Translations under genes and position numbers: made by a program | The notes under the pieces: model-generated | The model's input: the letters and a program-made list of their open reading frames with translations, nothing else | Told to the model about the DNA's origin: nothing | Databases searched by the model: none | Shown: positions 1 to 11,396 of the stretch, piece by piece | Layout of the letters: each line of letters starts with the position of its first letter | Numbering within the stretch: the stretch's first letter is position 1 | DNA from: Antrodiella citrinella | Lineage: Eukaryota > Basidiomycota > Agaricomycetes > Polyporales > Steccherinaceae | Direction: 5' to 3' | Length of the DNA stretch: 64,000 bases | Assembly (NCBI GenBank): GCA_004802725.1 | Contig: SGPM01000135.1 | Location: forward strand, 1 to 64,000

Positions 1-44
1 CTCTCTTCTTCTCATAGAGTACTTGTATGCTAACTTATAATCAG

Positions 45-124
45 CGTATTGACGCGTCTGATTTAGGTATTTATATATAGCATTCTTACCAGGAGCTGAG
101 ACCGTATTGACGCGTCTGATTTAG
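45..124. repeat. 22-bp direct repeat pair (45-66 and 103-124)
   Basis: An identical 22-bp sequence beginning CGTATTGACGCG occurs at 45-66 and again at 103-124, 58 bp apart. Each copy contains the palindrome GACGCGTC. The pair lies just downstream of the point where the glutaminase reading frame breaks off. It could be the edge of an inserted element whose remainder is outside the window, or a local duplication. I recognise no transposase or LTR. Confidence 0.75.
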
Positions 125-177
125 CTCCCTCGTTCACGCTCCCACCGGTATTGCCTTAGTGGCATTCGTTAAGGTGG

Positions 178-194
178 TTATCTAATCTAGATAA
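178..194. repeat. Short inverted repeat at the glutaminase break
   Basis: TTATCTA (178-184) and TAGATAA (188-194) form a 7-bp inverted repeat with a 3-nt spacer. The premature stop of the glutaminase frame (minus strand, 187-189) lies inside it. It may be the junction of an insertion; this is inference from position only. Confidence 0.4.
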
Positions 195-2587
195 TCTGAC
201 AGTTGGTCTGTAAGAGCCGATCTGCATACAAGTTGTACGGCAGCGTCCAAGACTGTTCACTCCCATATACCGCAAGCACATGTGAACCGTCTTGTGAGAG
301 TGCCAATGACTGCCAGGAACTCACGAGCGACGACGCTGCGTTCTGCAGATGTGTTCAGTTCACTCAGATAATCTCGGATGACAAGGTCACTGACCGCAAA
401 CGTGGTGGCGTCATCCGTCTTGCCTAAAGCTTGGCTGATATCCGCCATAGCTTGTACGCCTATGATGCCTTTCACAGCCAAGTTCGTCATGTTCGCCTGT
501 GTTTCAAGGTCGGCTGTCGTCCTATACGACTAGTAATTGAACGATGTTTAGCAAGAAGCAGGAAACGTGGACATACTGTTGGTTTGGAGTCAGAGTATTG
601 TTTGCAAGATAGGAAGCCCAGCTTTTCAGTAGGTCGTACTATCATACAACATTAGCAGACATCTGAAATTCAGGATCTTCAGCACTTACATAGCGGTTGA
701 TGTAGGTCCCGTCTCCGGATATCCGCGCATGGGCCAAGGACATGATCAGCATGTTTCCTGATTCTGTACGAATATGAGTACGAGCACGCATGGCGACGCA
801 GGATACTGACGTTCAATGCCTTGAGTATGCGCTCGGTTGTTTCCCGTCGCCTGAGGGTAAGAGGTACCTTTCCGCATGTCAGTAAGCAATGTCTTACCGA
901 CAGAGTGTCGACGCCGCTTACCAATGTCAGTGGCAGCATAGGGCTGAGTGTACTGAGACGAGCTCTGGAACTCGAAGAGCGGCGATAAAAGATATCCCGC
1001 GTACGTCGAGTTCAGGTAGAGGAAAAACGGAAAAGACGCATAGAGCGTTTCCACTGGGTTGACTCGGACTTCAAATGTTAGAACTGTCAGTACCCTTGCG
1101 ATATCATGAAAATGCTAGGAACATACTCGCCGTTCCCGACATCCTTCATGAACATCATCACATCCGAGGTATTCCATTTCCCATCGGTACCGTTAGCAAC
1201 CGTCAGTTCTGTGGCTCCAATGGTCTGTCGTGCGGCGATCGATACGAGATTCGAATACGTGGACGAGATGTTCGAGGAATCACCCAGGATCTGCGTGTCC
1301 AAGGCGACGGCTCGTTGCCTCGCATCGTCAGAATCCAAAACGAACGCGTCAATCTGAAACGCAGATAAGCTTCGACAGATCGATATCATGTACAAGGTAC
1401 AAAACTTACCGCGGATTCGACGTCGGAATATTGGACGACAAAGTAGGGTGCACGGTCTACTACTGAGCCGGTGCTAGTCGTATAGGCAACTGCGGGGTTT
1501 CGAATAACACCGATTGACCATACGACGGACTGTGCGGTCTGCGTGATGTTGCCAAGGTCGACCGCGATCGCATAGACCGGGAAGGGACTGTTGATCATTC
1601 ACGTAAGTAAAAATACACTGTAAACTGGATTGTGTGCTTACTTGCTCATGGGAGCCGATGTGGCTGGAAGCGAAGGCGGAAGTGCACCCCTGGCAAACCC
1701 TCCACGACTATCCTGATCAATAGCCACCGTGAACGAAACACTCGGCCCCTGCAGGATGCATGAGTAAATCTGGACAAACTGAGAGAAATTATTACTGACC
1801 GAACGCATCGCGATATAAGTGGTAGTGTCTTCGGCCTGATCGTTCACCTCCGTGAACGGCGTCGGTGACTCTAGCTGGACCTGGTGGTATGTACTCGTAT
1901 CAGTCTTAGTGGTCTTCCAGGTAACAATCGCACTTCGATTTCCCGAAGACCACTCTGATATGACGAAGCAAACTCAGTTCGCTGATCATCGGGGCATCGA
2001 GTGTAGATTCACCTGCGCTGATATCGGCGTAGACCTGCACGCTATGAGACAGTCCATCCGTAGAAATCGCGTCCAGGTAGACATAGGTGAACGGTAAAGA
2101 CTGCTTCACTGGATCTGACTATTTGTGTGTAGGGGGTTAGAACGCTGACATCAACTCAGCATTGACGGACCTACTTCGATCGGTGATAAAAATGTGATGT
2201 TTACGAGCATACTAGGTCCTGCCCGCAACGAATATATCGTCCGAGTTGGTGTCATTTGAAGCCCAAGGAGCGTGGTGAAGTTCACAGTAGGAACACCATC
2301 CCCAAGCCACTCGTATGTGGTCCCATCGACCCTGATGTACCCAAGCCAACCTAAGATCTGAAGCCACGGCTGCTGAGTAACAGAATCGACATCGACAATG
2401 TCGATGTACGCACCTGCTGGTTCCAGAATTTTGGCCAATTGCTCATGGGTGTGGCCGCATCGGTCCAACAATTAAAGTATGGGGACCGAATGGCAAGAGG
2501 AACGAAATCCGGATTCGTTTGCGAACTAACATAGGCAGGATAACAGGACAGAAAAAAGAGAAGAAGGGGAAGCAAAACTTGTACCAT
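187..2587 (-). CDS. GtaA-type glutaminase, 3'-truncated
   Basis: Secreted fungal glutaminase A family protein, which hydrolyses L-glutamine to glutamate outside the cell or at the wall. The start ATG at 2587 opens a signal peptide (MVQVLLPLLLFFLSCYPAYV) followed by the family N terminus (PLAIRSPYFNCWTD, WPKFWNQQ). At least 13 exons joined by introns of roughly 43-70 nt give GWLGYIRVDGTTYEWLG, TPTRTIYSLRAG, TFLSPIE, ESGNMLIMSLAHA and TNLAVKGIIGVQAM, in family order. The last exon reads YGSEQSWTLPYNLYADRLLQTN and then stops at 187-189. Family members continue for roughly another 100 or more residues, and none of that is found between 1 and 187. The C terminus is therefore missing, split by an unusually long intron running off the window, or cut by an insertion. 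Family assignment is firm; functionality is doubtful. Confidence 0.85.
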
Positions 2588-3426
2588 GGAGGGAGGAGAA
2601 CGGACAAGCGAATGTGAGCAGGACGTACGTGGTGAAAGAGCGGAAATACTAGATAACCACCCTTCTCTAGGAAATTCGATTAGGCAATCGCATTTCTCGC
2701 AATTCACCTGGGTAGACGCATGCACAAATGTGATGTGCCGCTGCCAGTGCCCTTGCATGCATGAATCCAATCATGTTCGAAGCTAACAATCAACTTTGAA
2801 ACAGCATCCCATGATTCAGATTGTCCAGCATTGTTCATATTGTCACCTCCAATGGCGCGCAATATGAACATATGGTGTTGGACCTCTGATGCTGTACAGA
2901 ATCATTCAAATACAAGGCCATATTGGGCCATCCTCCAGGGCCTGAGCCAAGTTCATCAGAGCTGTTCATTCCAGCAACTCCAAGAACCTCACGAAGTCCA
3001 TAAGACGGCTCAGCAGATATCTGCGTGACATCTACGAATCATGATCAGTACCTCGAGGCCGGTTCTGCACAATGCGGTTGTAAACTTTGGATACGTCTAA
3101 ATAGCAGGGGATGAACGTACCGAGAAACCAGCTTGCAATTCAGGGAAACGAACCGAGATTAGACTGAGCTACCGTGAATATCCTAGCACAGAGTGGATCC
3201 CGAGATTTTCGATGTTGAACAAATATGTTTCCAGCGTTGAACGTTGAACGTTGATAGTTGTGACCAAAAGGCGAACGACATGAAATTTGAATTTGAGACA
3301 TACGTGTGAGCGCCCGTGATGGTGCTGTTTAACCCAGATGCATGATGCTGATGTATGCGGTGTTGTGATATACAAAGAGACTACACAAGTAGGGGTAGAG
3401 ATGTATTGTTGTAGTTGATAATCCCT
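2588..3426. other. Intergenic, glutaminase promoter side and APA2 3' side
   Basis: No convincing gene. It should hold the glutaminase promoter and the APA2 3' UTR. A small tandem repeat of the 7-mer CGTTGAA (three near-copies) lies around 3235-3255. Short open frames here have no family-like composition. Confidence 0.5.
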
Positions 3427-4749
3427 TCATAAGTTGAGATCTACTTCTCCATCGTTCCCTTGCACCTGCAATTCATGAACACTCTTCACACCTGTCCCAC
3501 CCAAAATATTCGCGATGCCCTCCTTCTTGACCGCCTCCAATTCCGCCTCACTCTTCACCAGAAGCATCCCAGAGAAACCCAGCGAGTTCACACTCAACTT
3601 CTCCTGCGTTTCCTTCAACACATACCATTCTTCCCGCCGGGGGATCAGATGAAGATGTTCCAAGGTCAGCAAGACGTTGTAGGATGGTGGACCCTGTGGG
3701 TAACCGGGGTCGTGCCGGATGCTGGAGATGGACAAGTCGAGGAGAGACATGAAGGCAGATGTGAGAATGAAGGAGAGCTCTTCCGGGTTGGTGTTCGGTC
3801 CAAGGTGCGATGGCCACCGATAGACGTGATTAGCATACGGTAAGGCGTTCAAACTGAACGCCTTGCCTATTGCGAACAACATTAGTATTGGACAAGACAA
3901 TGTGTGGATTTCACTGACTGGGTACTTCCAAATGGGTCGATCTAGCCAACTTTTCGGTTGGAGGTCCATCGTCCTCAATGGGTATGAACTGCAAATGTTT
4001 GTGCGGTTGACTCGCGCCGCTTAGAACACCACCTGATATGAAGAGTCAGGCTTGGCTGAGAAGCTCTGTGAGAAGCACTAACAATTGTAGAAGGCAAAGA
4101 ACTTGCGGCCAGCAGCGAGTGCTGCGAGTAACATCTGGTATGTCTGTACGAGATCCGAAGTCATCAATGGCGCCGTTTGAGGACGAAATTCTATTCGGCG
4201 GAGCGGTACAATGAGCCTCGATGATGTTCAAACATAACCTATTGCATACCTTTCGTGACAAGCAATATATGATGTGGGACCACAGAGTATTTGTTGAACT
4301 GAACGAAAATCAGAGACGCGAAACACAACTGGGCTGCAAGCTTACAAACACAACATATTCGGTGTCCTCCTCTGCATCCTTCAGCTCTCCCAGGTATAGA
4401 TTAGGAACGTAAGGTGGCGCAAAAGGATCCGGTTTAGATTTCTCATCTGGTTTCTCCTCCTGTTTGTCATCGGTTTGTGGCACTGGCAGATCTTGTTTCT
4501 GCTGCAGGGCAGGGCACAATCGTATCTCGAACTACAAGACGCCATCTCATCATCGTCCTTCAACGCGGGAGGGTCGTACTGATAGCGCGAAACGTAGCTT
4601 ACCTCGACGCCGTTCTCTAGGTGCTTGTGTACCGTGGACGGGAAGAAGAACAGGTCGTTTGACTCCTTTGCTTTGATGAAGCGTTCTGGAAGGCTAGACA
4701 CGATGCCTTGTGCAGTCGACGGGACGTCGGTAGATTGCTCTACAGTCAT
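3427..4749 (-). CDS. APA2: Ap4A phosphorylase / ATP adenylyltransferase
   Basis: Cleaves diadenosine tetraphosphate by phosphorolysis to ATP and ADP (yeast APA1/APA2 family, HIT-like superfamily). Six exons encode about 350 residues. Exon 1 starts at ATG 4749 (MTVEQSTD) and ends ...HLENGVE at 4603. It is followed by FEIRLCPALQQKQ, a charged linker, DPFAPPYVPNLYLGE, NKYSVVPHHILLVTK and the nucleotide-binding motif GASQPHKHLQF near residue 175, with the His-x-His-x-Gln signature intact. The last exon has PSYNVLLTLEHLHLIPRR and VNSLGFSGMLLVK, typical of the family C-terminal domain. An in-frame ATG at 5004 could add about 85 Arg/Ser-rich residues; I prefer 4749 because family members begin there. 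Confidence 0.92.
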
Positions 4750-5496
4750 TGCTGTCGGTAAATTGTAACGATGACTGCTGGTCTCTGTGAACTGTAAGGA
4801 AGGGAGATCCCGGTGACTTCGTGTCGTCTGAGACGACTGTTGCGTGTGATTTCGCCTGGTAAGAACGTCTGGATACGGCGTAACTCTGCAAGGTCGCGGG
4901 TAGGTCCGGATACCAGTACGCGCTGTAATCGACCTTTGAATCGATTCGGCGGAACACCTTTGAAGGAGAGTGTGGAACTGAGCAAACTTGTGCACCGCAA
5001 GCATGTACGAACGAGAGTGAGGGCAGACAACGAAATATTGCGACCGATTGCGACCTGAGGAGATCGATAAGATAAATATGACGGCGTCGCGTAACGACGC
5101 GCTCTGAGTCTGATCTCATATTGCTTGATCTCCTCCAGTGACCCAGCGAAAGCCAAAATACTACACAGTATTCTTATTCGCAGACTATGCTTCAAGCCTT
5201 TCGCAACGTCGGAATCAACTCAACATACAGGACTCGTCGCCAGAAGCACCGACTCAGGTGGCGGGACCTCACGACGAAACCGGAGGAGCTCATGAGGGCT
5301 GTGTTCGGACTCCGGAGCATATGTACAATCAGTGCTATTGCCGCCCATCAAAAGGGAGACTGCGGGCTGCCCGTCTGTCTCCTGCCAACGCTTTGCTCGT
5401 TCACGACATATAACGACTGCACGCCCTTACTTCTCATCGGACGGAGCTGGTCTCTCCGCTTTTCTACTTGCCTTTTAATCCATTCTACCAGTCTTG
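4750..5496. other. Divergent intergenic region APA2 / membrane protein
   Basis: Shared upstream region of two divergent genes. The APA2 side stays open in frame up to 5004 (see finding). On the plus side the sequence just before ATG 5497 is pyrimidine-rich, as at many fungal starts. No other gene seen. Confidence 0.5.
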
Positions 5497-7532
5497 ATGG
5501 CTTCTTTCAACGTTTCGCGTAAGTCGTCCCATGGTGTCGTGTGCTGTGCTCTTGGCTGACGTATCGTTCAGTGGACGATAGTTCCCCTCTTATTTCTTAC
5601 GCTCCTGCAAGTGCATGGATCGACACGCCTGATAATGACACTGTTTTGGCGCAGTACCAGGACCAATCTCTGCACGTCAGCGCTGTGAAGAATGCCACAG
5701 CAACCCTTCAGTTCAACGGCACTGGCATTTGGTTCTATGGTGGTAGAAGTCCGGACTACGGCACCTACACTCTCACTGTAGACAACCAAGTCGTCTCTAG
5801 CGGATCGTCGTTAGCATCGAACGTCACGGCGCAGCAACTATTAGCGGCGGCGACCAGTCTGGGAATGGGGGAACATACGGCAGTATTGGCAAATGCGGGC
5901 ACCGGCGCGGTTGATATAGACTCTGTGGTGTTCGAGTCCGAGGTCGGCGCAACAAGGTGCGCAGTGCTCTATATCGAGCCGGATGCCTTGCTCAGATTTA
6001 TTGTAGTGGCGCCGTGTCGTATGCGATCATCGAGGACGGGAGTAGCAATATCACATACTCTGGCTCGGACTGGGCTTTTGCCAGCGGCAGTATGTTCTCG
6101 AATAACGGTACCCAGTGAGTCTCTATCTTATCATCGAAGGGAACCGCAGACACGAATTTTGTTTCAGCTATACACAGACGAATGGCGCTACGGCCTCAAT
6201 CATGTTTGACGGTGACGCCGTTGCTGTGTATGGTGGTGCGTCGTTTGACCACGGAAACTACACGGTCTCGTTAGACGGCATGCTGCAGCAGTACAACGGC
6301 GGTTCCGATGGACAAGTCAGAATGTATCACCCTCAGGTAAGCGCGTTCATTCTTATCATACTTGCTGGCGTGTTGACGTCATTTCTCTCCAGACCATGCT
6401 TGTGAGTTTGACACGCCTCAAGTCTGCCCTCTCACTTGAATCTCACGCTTTGTTTAGTACTTTGCGACTAACCTCGGCAATGGATCGCACACCCTGACTT
6501 TCACGAACAACGCGATAGGCAATGCTTCTTTCCTCGATATAGACCAGATTGGTGTCTACATCTCGCCCAGCTACAGCAACGTGACTTCCTCAGCAGCAAT
6601 TGCTAGCACTCTGAACGGTACTTATCCCGCTGCACAGTATCCTGCTATGCCGCAACTCCAAATGGCACAAGCGGATCCTGCAGCGAATGCTAGGTAAAGT
6701 CGGTGTGGTCTGCCTTGTTCTGCACACGGTTGACACTTCGTTTAGTGCTGCTGGAGCTGCCAGTACCTCTTCGACGAAGAAAGGAATGTCCAAGTCAACT
6801 CTTGCGGCTCTGATTATCTTCAGCATACTAGCCTTCGTCCTTATCACGAGCTTGATAGTCTTCCTCATCAAACGGCGAACGAAGAAAATCAGGAAGTCCA
6901 AGGAATTGTCCTCGCCTGTTCTGCCTATGCAGGAGGACCCAGAGAAAGGCCTCCCATTTGATAACGGTCCTGCATACCCGATCTTCAAGAGGGATGATTC
7001 GTTCGTATCGTCGGATAACTTCGATACACAGGTTAGCCTCAATAGATCAGTGTCGACGCGTACTTCCGCCACGAAGTGGTCGCAATTCTCCACCGACTCC
7101 GAGGAAACGTTGAAGGCAGATCCGCCGACGCCGAAACTCACGATGCCTGAACCGACATCTACTCCCCGCCTGCCGCCCGTCACCCCCCTTGCCTTATCTC
7201 GGACGAATCTTCCTCCTTCACCCGCTCAGCCTCCCATGCCTACTCCCCCGGCGATGCCGATGCCGACACCCATGCACGGACGGGAGAGAAGTGGCAGTGT
7301 TTCCTCAGACGCGAGGAGCCCCGGTGGTTCGGATTACAGCGATGATGACTTTGCTTCATACTACCGGGATTCCGTTCTAGGACCTGGTCACAACGATGCG
7401 CATCCCTCGGTGAGTGGCATCGAGTGCACTGCTTCTGTTCTTGGCAAGTCAACTAACGTGATGTAGGCTACGCCCACGCGCCCACACCGTCCTCCCGGAC
7501 TGGAGCTGCAGTTCAGTCCTGTCCAACTGTAA
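5497..7532 (+). CDS. Single-pass membrane protein with duplicated beta-sandwich-like ectodomain
   Basis: Type of cell-surface protein common in mushroom-forming fungi but functionally undescribed. Exon 1 (5497-5518) gives MASFNVS. The ectodomain has two similar modules: the first carries TATLQFNGTGIWFYGGRSPDYG and GEHTAVL...VDIDSVVFE; the second carries TASIMFDGDAVAVYGGASFDHG and GSHTLTF...FLDIDQIGVY. Several N-x-S/T sites are present. A 9-nt exon (6393-6401, Thr-Met-Leu) is needed to join the second module. One transmembrane helix (LAALIIFSILAFVLITSLIV) is followed by a basic stop-transfer KRRTKK and a long Pro/Ser-rich cytoplasmic tail ending GLELQFSPVQL. There is no classical signal peptide, which is usual in this group. 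About 550 residues. The role (wall sensing or carbohydrate binding) is conjecture. Confidence 0.85.
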
Positions 7533-8060
7533 GTTAGTAGTGAGGGCTGTCAAGTGGTGCCTGCTGCCATGTCGACGGACGCTCTCGTTATGATATCGTC
7601 ACTTTGTCGTCACAATGTTCGCAGTCTATGTCTTGCAATTGTATCTCCCGCTTCCCCCCTCGCATTATTCTGTGGTGATGGATATACGCAGAGGCTGCGT
7701 CAACTCACGCGTCAACTCTAAAAGTGAAACAAATGCAGAATGAGCAGCATAATTGGCGTGACGTGACAGCGCACAATGGCGACCGGGATCAACTTAAGGC
7801 AGGGGTGTGACATGCGGGCGGCTGTGTGACCGGTATAAGAGGGCCCGTTGTCGACAGTGAGTGGTTTCCCTTTACCTGCCGCCTGCACCTTCTCTTTCCT
7901 TGTGCTCTTTCTTCCCATTCACTTGGTCGAGCTGAGCTCGCTGGACTGGACCGCTGGGTTGTCCAATTTCTCGTTCATCCTCGGTCGAAGCAAGCCTTCC
8001 CTCTTTCTCTTCCAAGCTCTTCATTCCTAGTCTTCTTTTACACCCGTCAATACTGAAATC
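7533..8060. other. Intergenic, promoter of the DUF7727-like gene
   Basis: Holds the 3' UTR of the membrane protein, a pair of GCGTCAACTC direct repeats 12 bp apart (7697-7706 and 7709-7718) that includes one ACGCGT (7707-7712), and a TATA box at 7834. The rest reads as a pyrimidine-rich 5' UTR. No additional gene. Confidence 0.5.
7834..7840 (+). promoter_or_regulatory. TATA box of the DUF7727-like gene
   Basis: TATAAGA lies 227 bp before the ATG at 8061, preceded and followed by GC-rich sequence. It would imply a 5' UTR of about 190 nt. Assigned from motif and position only. Confidence 0.5.
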
Positions 8061-8707
8061 ATGGGCAACCTCGTTTGGCACGAATATGCTCGCTTCGTCT
8101 CGATGACCGCTTCCGTCTGTGAGTACAAGTAGCTTCTCAGCTTTGCGGCCGGTCAGTGTGCTCATGAACGTGGTCGCACTTAGATACCATATGGGCGGCT
8201 TTCTGGGGGTTATTCTACCGCAAGTTCTTCTGGGACTTCGTCGGTGGCATAGTTCGTAGCCCTGGAGGGTTACAGTGCGTGTTCCCCTACTCTTTTCCTT
8301 CCATAACAGTCGCGCTCAAGAATGACCCGCTTAGACCGTCCCCGAATGTTTCGGTCATGATCACACTCATTGTCAAGGCACCCATTATCCAGATCTTCTC
8401 TATGCTCGCGGGCTTTACACTTGTGGCCCTTGAATATCCGCTGCCGTTCGTCAAGGGCACCATGTTCCATCGAAGTTTAATCGTTAGGATCATGTTGCTA
8501 CTCGTCCAGTCCGTACTGGCTATATTGTACTATCAAGTGAGTGTCCCCCCATTACCCTTGTTTGGTCCGAGTTCACCGATTTCCTCCCAGGGCACTAACG
8601 GTGCCATATGGTCATTGATAGCCATGGGCTGTTATATAAGAGCGCAGACGCTAGGGGAAAAGATGGAAGACGCTAAACAGAATAGAGGGAAGGGCGGGAA
8701 GGCCTAG
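8061..8707 (+). CDS. Small multi-pass membrane protein (DUF7727-like)
   Basis: Conserved fungal protein of unknown function. Four exons: ATG 8061 starts MGNLVWHEYARFVSMTASV. Joining introns of about 50-65 nt gives YTIWAAFWGLFYRKFFWDF, SPGGLQPSPN, then hydrophobic stretches including LIVKAPIIQIFSMLAGFTLV and IMLLLVQSVLAILYYQ, and a last exon with GTNGAIWSLIAMGCYIRAQT. It ends in a short Lys/Gly-rich tail (NRGKGGKA). About four membrane helices, around 160 residues. The family name is recalled from sequence resemblance; nothing in the sequence shows activity. Confidence 0.85.
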
Positions 8708-9344
8708 TCCCTTTGCTTTCCCGTCTTCCTACTTACACCAAGGGGGGACGAGATTATGATTTCATTTCAAGATGGCTGGGCACATCTAACTTTCATTCAC
8801 TCATTTATTCTCACATTCTTTGCATCGCATAAGATCGCATACTCCTCCTGATCTCGCATCACTTCCTTACTCCCGCATCTCCCCCAAACTCATTTGAGCC
8901 AGGAAGGACTTTGCTTCTCCGCCCGTCGCGTTGTTGTGGATCGTCCTCCCCTCACAGACGTCCGTTTTCTTTGATTTCTCTTTGTTAAACTGTTTTTCTT
9001 TCCCTGCTTTACTTTCTTTGCGCTTTCTTGTATTTCTGTAGGATTGAGTATCGGTGCAGTACGTCAATGCAGTTTCCTTGCATCTACCAAGAAGCTTGAG
9101 CTTTCGGGTGCATTCAGGTGGCATATGCTAATCCGTAGTGACGGTGCACCCACAGTGTGTTTTGAAATGCAGGCGATCTACCGCGACGAAATGGAAGAGG
9201 AGAGGATCGTACATAGGATATCGAAAACACAATAGTCGGAGTCTATAATGGTATCATGTCTGAGGGTATAGTCCGTAGTCATCCAGTAACCTGTGCATCT
9301 AAACGAAACGAGATCCAAATCCAGAATGATCATCTCCCAAAAGC
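8708..9344. other. Intergenic, convergent 3' ends
   Basis: Tail-to-tail spacer between the DUF7727-like gene and the TDT transporter. CT-rich and T-rich tracts (8720-9030) are consistent with 3' processing signals. No gene seen. Confidence 0.5.
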
Positions 9345-11396
9345 TCATGCCTTAGTCTCCATCAGCCCATCAGCCTGCGGATGCGCACCGGGCACAGCCA
9401 GAGTATTCGAGCCCCGCTCCCTCACGCTCTCGCTATGCACAGGCACCACCGAAACCACGCCCACGCCGACTTGTGTGCTCGCAACGAGAGCCAGTTCTAG
9501 GTCCGGCCTCTTCGTGCGCGTATCTCTGAGTATCTCTTCCGGAGTCGCGGTGAAGATCTTCCCTCGCAGGAGAGCGAGGACGGTGAAGTAGAAGAGCACG
9601 AGCCAGGTGAGACACATGGCGATGGTCATGACGAGGTTCCAGATTTTGAAGCTTTCGAGGTTGAAGATGTCGCCGATCTTGCGTGTGGCGAGGATCCATC
9701 CCGCTGTTACAAACCGATCAGCTTTCGTGAGTGTAATAGATAGGTGAGGTGTCTTACCATTTGGGAAGGTCAAAGCCCAACCTTCAAACGGAATCAATTC
9801 AATGCTATTGACCTTCGAGGGGGAGAGAAGTGTGACTCACAACCTAGAATTTCTCCCAGTCGCCTGTGCAGCTTGAACCAGTACGGCAACGCGCCAAATG
9901 CGAAGAAGAAAACAGCCAGACCATACAGGAGCAACGCCGACAACACACTGCCTGCGTACCAGACCTCTCCTGCGAGTGGCGATACGATGTTCTGCGCTAC
10001 CAGTCTTCGATGATACAAGCGTGTGAGATGTCATATAGTGGTGTGAGACAAAAGAGACGTACATATCCCGGGCAGACTCTCCGAGGTTCATCAGGGCAAG
10101 CGCGGTGAATCCTGGAGGTCCGCAAGCAACGAAAGCTCCGCTGGCTTGTTGACCCTCAAGAAAGCCGGTCTATGAAACGCAAATGTCAAAATGACATTCG
10201 TCACCTAAGCAGTCATCGATGGTGAGCTTACAGTCATGATCCTATTGTGATGTCAATTAAAGGCTAGATGCGCAATGAGAGCGACCGCACTTACCTGATG
10301 ATGTATATACAGATGTAGAACAAGGTCATGAAGAAACCCAAGCCTTTGCAAAGTTAATACTCAGATCTCTCAGTAACAGTAACAGGAAAACCAGACACGT
10401 ACCTTGGAATATGTATCCAGTGAGTAGCACACCAAGAGATCGACTGTCAGCAGGATCCATCACCTTGAGCACATTGGACGCCACGACGCCAGCTAGCATC
10501 TGGAGACACGATAGTCAGAACGATGGCTTGAAAGCAGCCTGCCAGTGAGTATAGTACTCCTCACCATCGGGAATACCTATTGGCGTTTCATCAGTCCTGG
10601 AAACATTAGTGGAATTTGTATAACGCGCACCAAGAAAGCCCACGATGGAGTGAATGTCGACAAGTCGTGCGGGTGGTTAAACCATATCATGAGCATTGGG
10701 AAACATACAAGTAGTGCCCAGCCAATGTAGACCCTGTCCGTAGTACGAATAAAATCAGTTACATGCTACTTCATAGTACGAGGGGGAACAACAGACCAGA
10801 ACAAGGCATATAGTACAGTCGGCGACAGATTTACACCTCCGCCAGGGAGAGTGTAATTGACAGTGCCAATAATGATAGTGGCGAAGGATAACACCTAGTA
10901 TCATCAGCAGAAGCTATGTGATCCGTTTTGCAAAACTTACCATCAGAGGCACAAAGATGCCCTTCCCTGGGTCTGTGACGAGCCGTCTTGCTTGTCGTGG
11001 ATACACTGCCAAGTTGTCAGTCGAATGCTTATCTTCACAGACATTCGTGCTCACGAATGAATTGCAGCGCAAGAGTTGTCACATTTAGCAGGAACAGAAC
11101 AATATTCAAGAAGAAAAATATTGTCTGAATGATATGCAGTGCCTTGGGAGGTGTTGGGTCTACACCGGCAAGGCACACATAAACCGCGCCAGTACCCATC
11201 CCGATAGGAAACTGAGCAATTCCCTTCATCATTTGGCAAAGACACCGATAACATCAGGAAAAGGACGCACCGCCTGCCATGACCATCCGTGCACGATACG
11301 TGACCATCTATGGACTCGCGTTACGTGCGCAGACACCTTCCCGAATCCAGAAAACGGCATCGGTATGTCGAGATTTTGCAGCGTGTCTTGAGACAT
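9345..11396 (-). CDS. TDT-family anion transporter (SLAC1/Mae1/Ssu1 type)
   Basis: Predicted plasma-membrane transporter of the tellurite-resistance/dicarboxylate transporter family, which in fungi includes malate permease Mae1 and sulfite pump Ssu1. ATG 11396 starts MSQDTLQNLDIPMPFSGFG. The first helix region reads IVHGWSWQA|FPIGMGTGAVYVCLAG across a 58-nt intron. Further helices are IIQTIFFFLNIVLFLLNVTT, GVVASNVLKVMDP, GYIFQGLGFFMTLFYICIYI, TTGFLEGQQASGAFVACGPP and FEGWALTFPNG. The tail ends with TPEEILRDTRTKRP and a hydrophilic stretch to the stop at 9345. Many short introns. Substrate (malate, sulfite or another anion) cannot be read from sequence. Confidence 0.88.

Noticed and set aside
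5187..5522. 111-residue open frame upstream of the membrane protein
   Set aside because: No motif, composition looks like translated UTR, and it overlaps the true first exon at 5497 in another frame.
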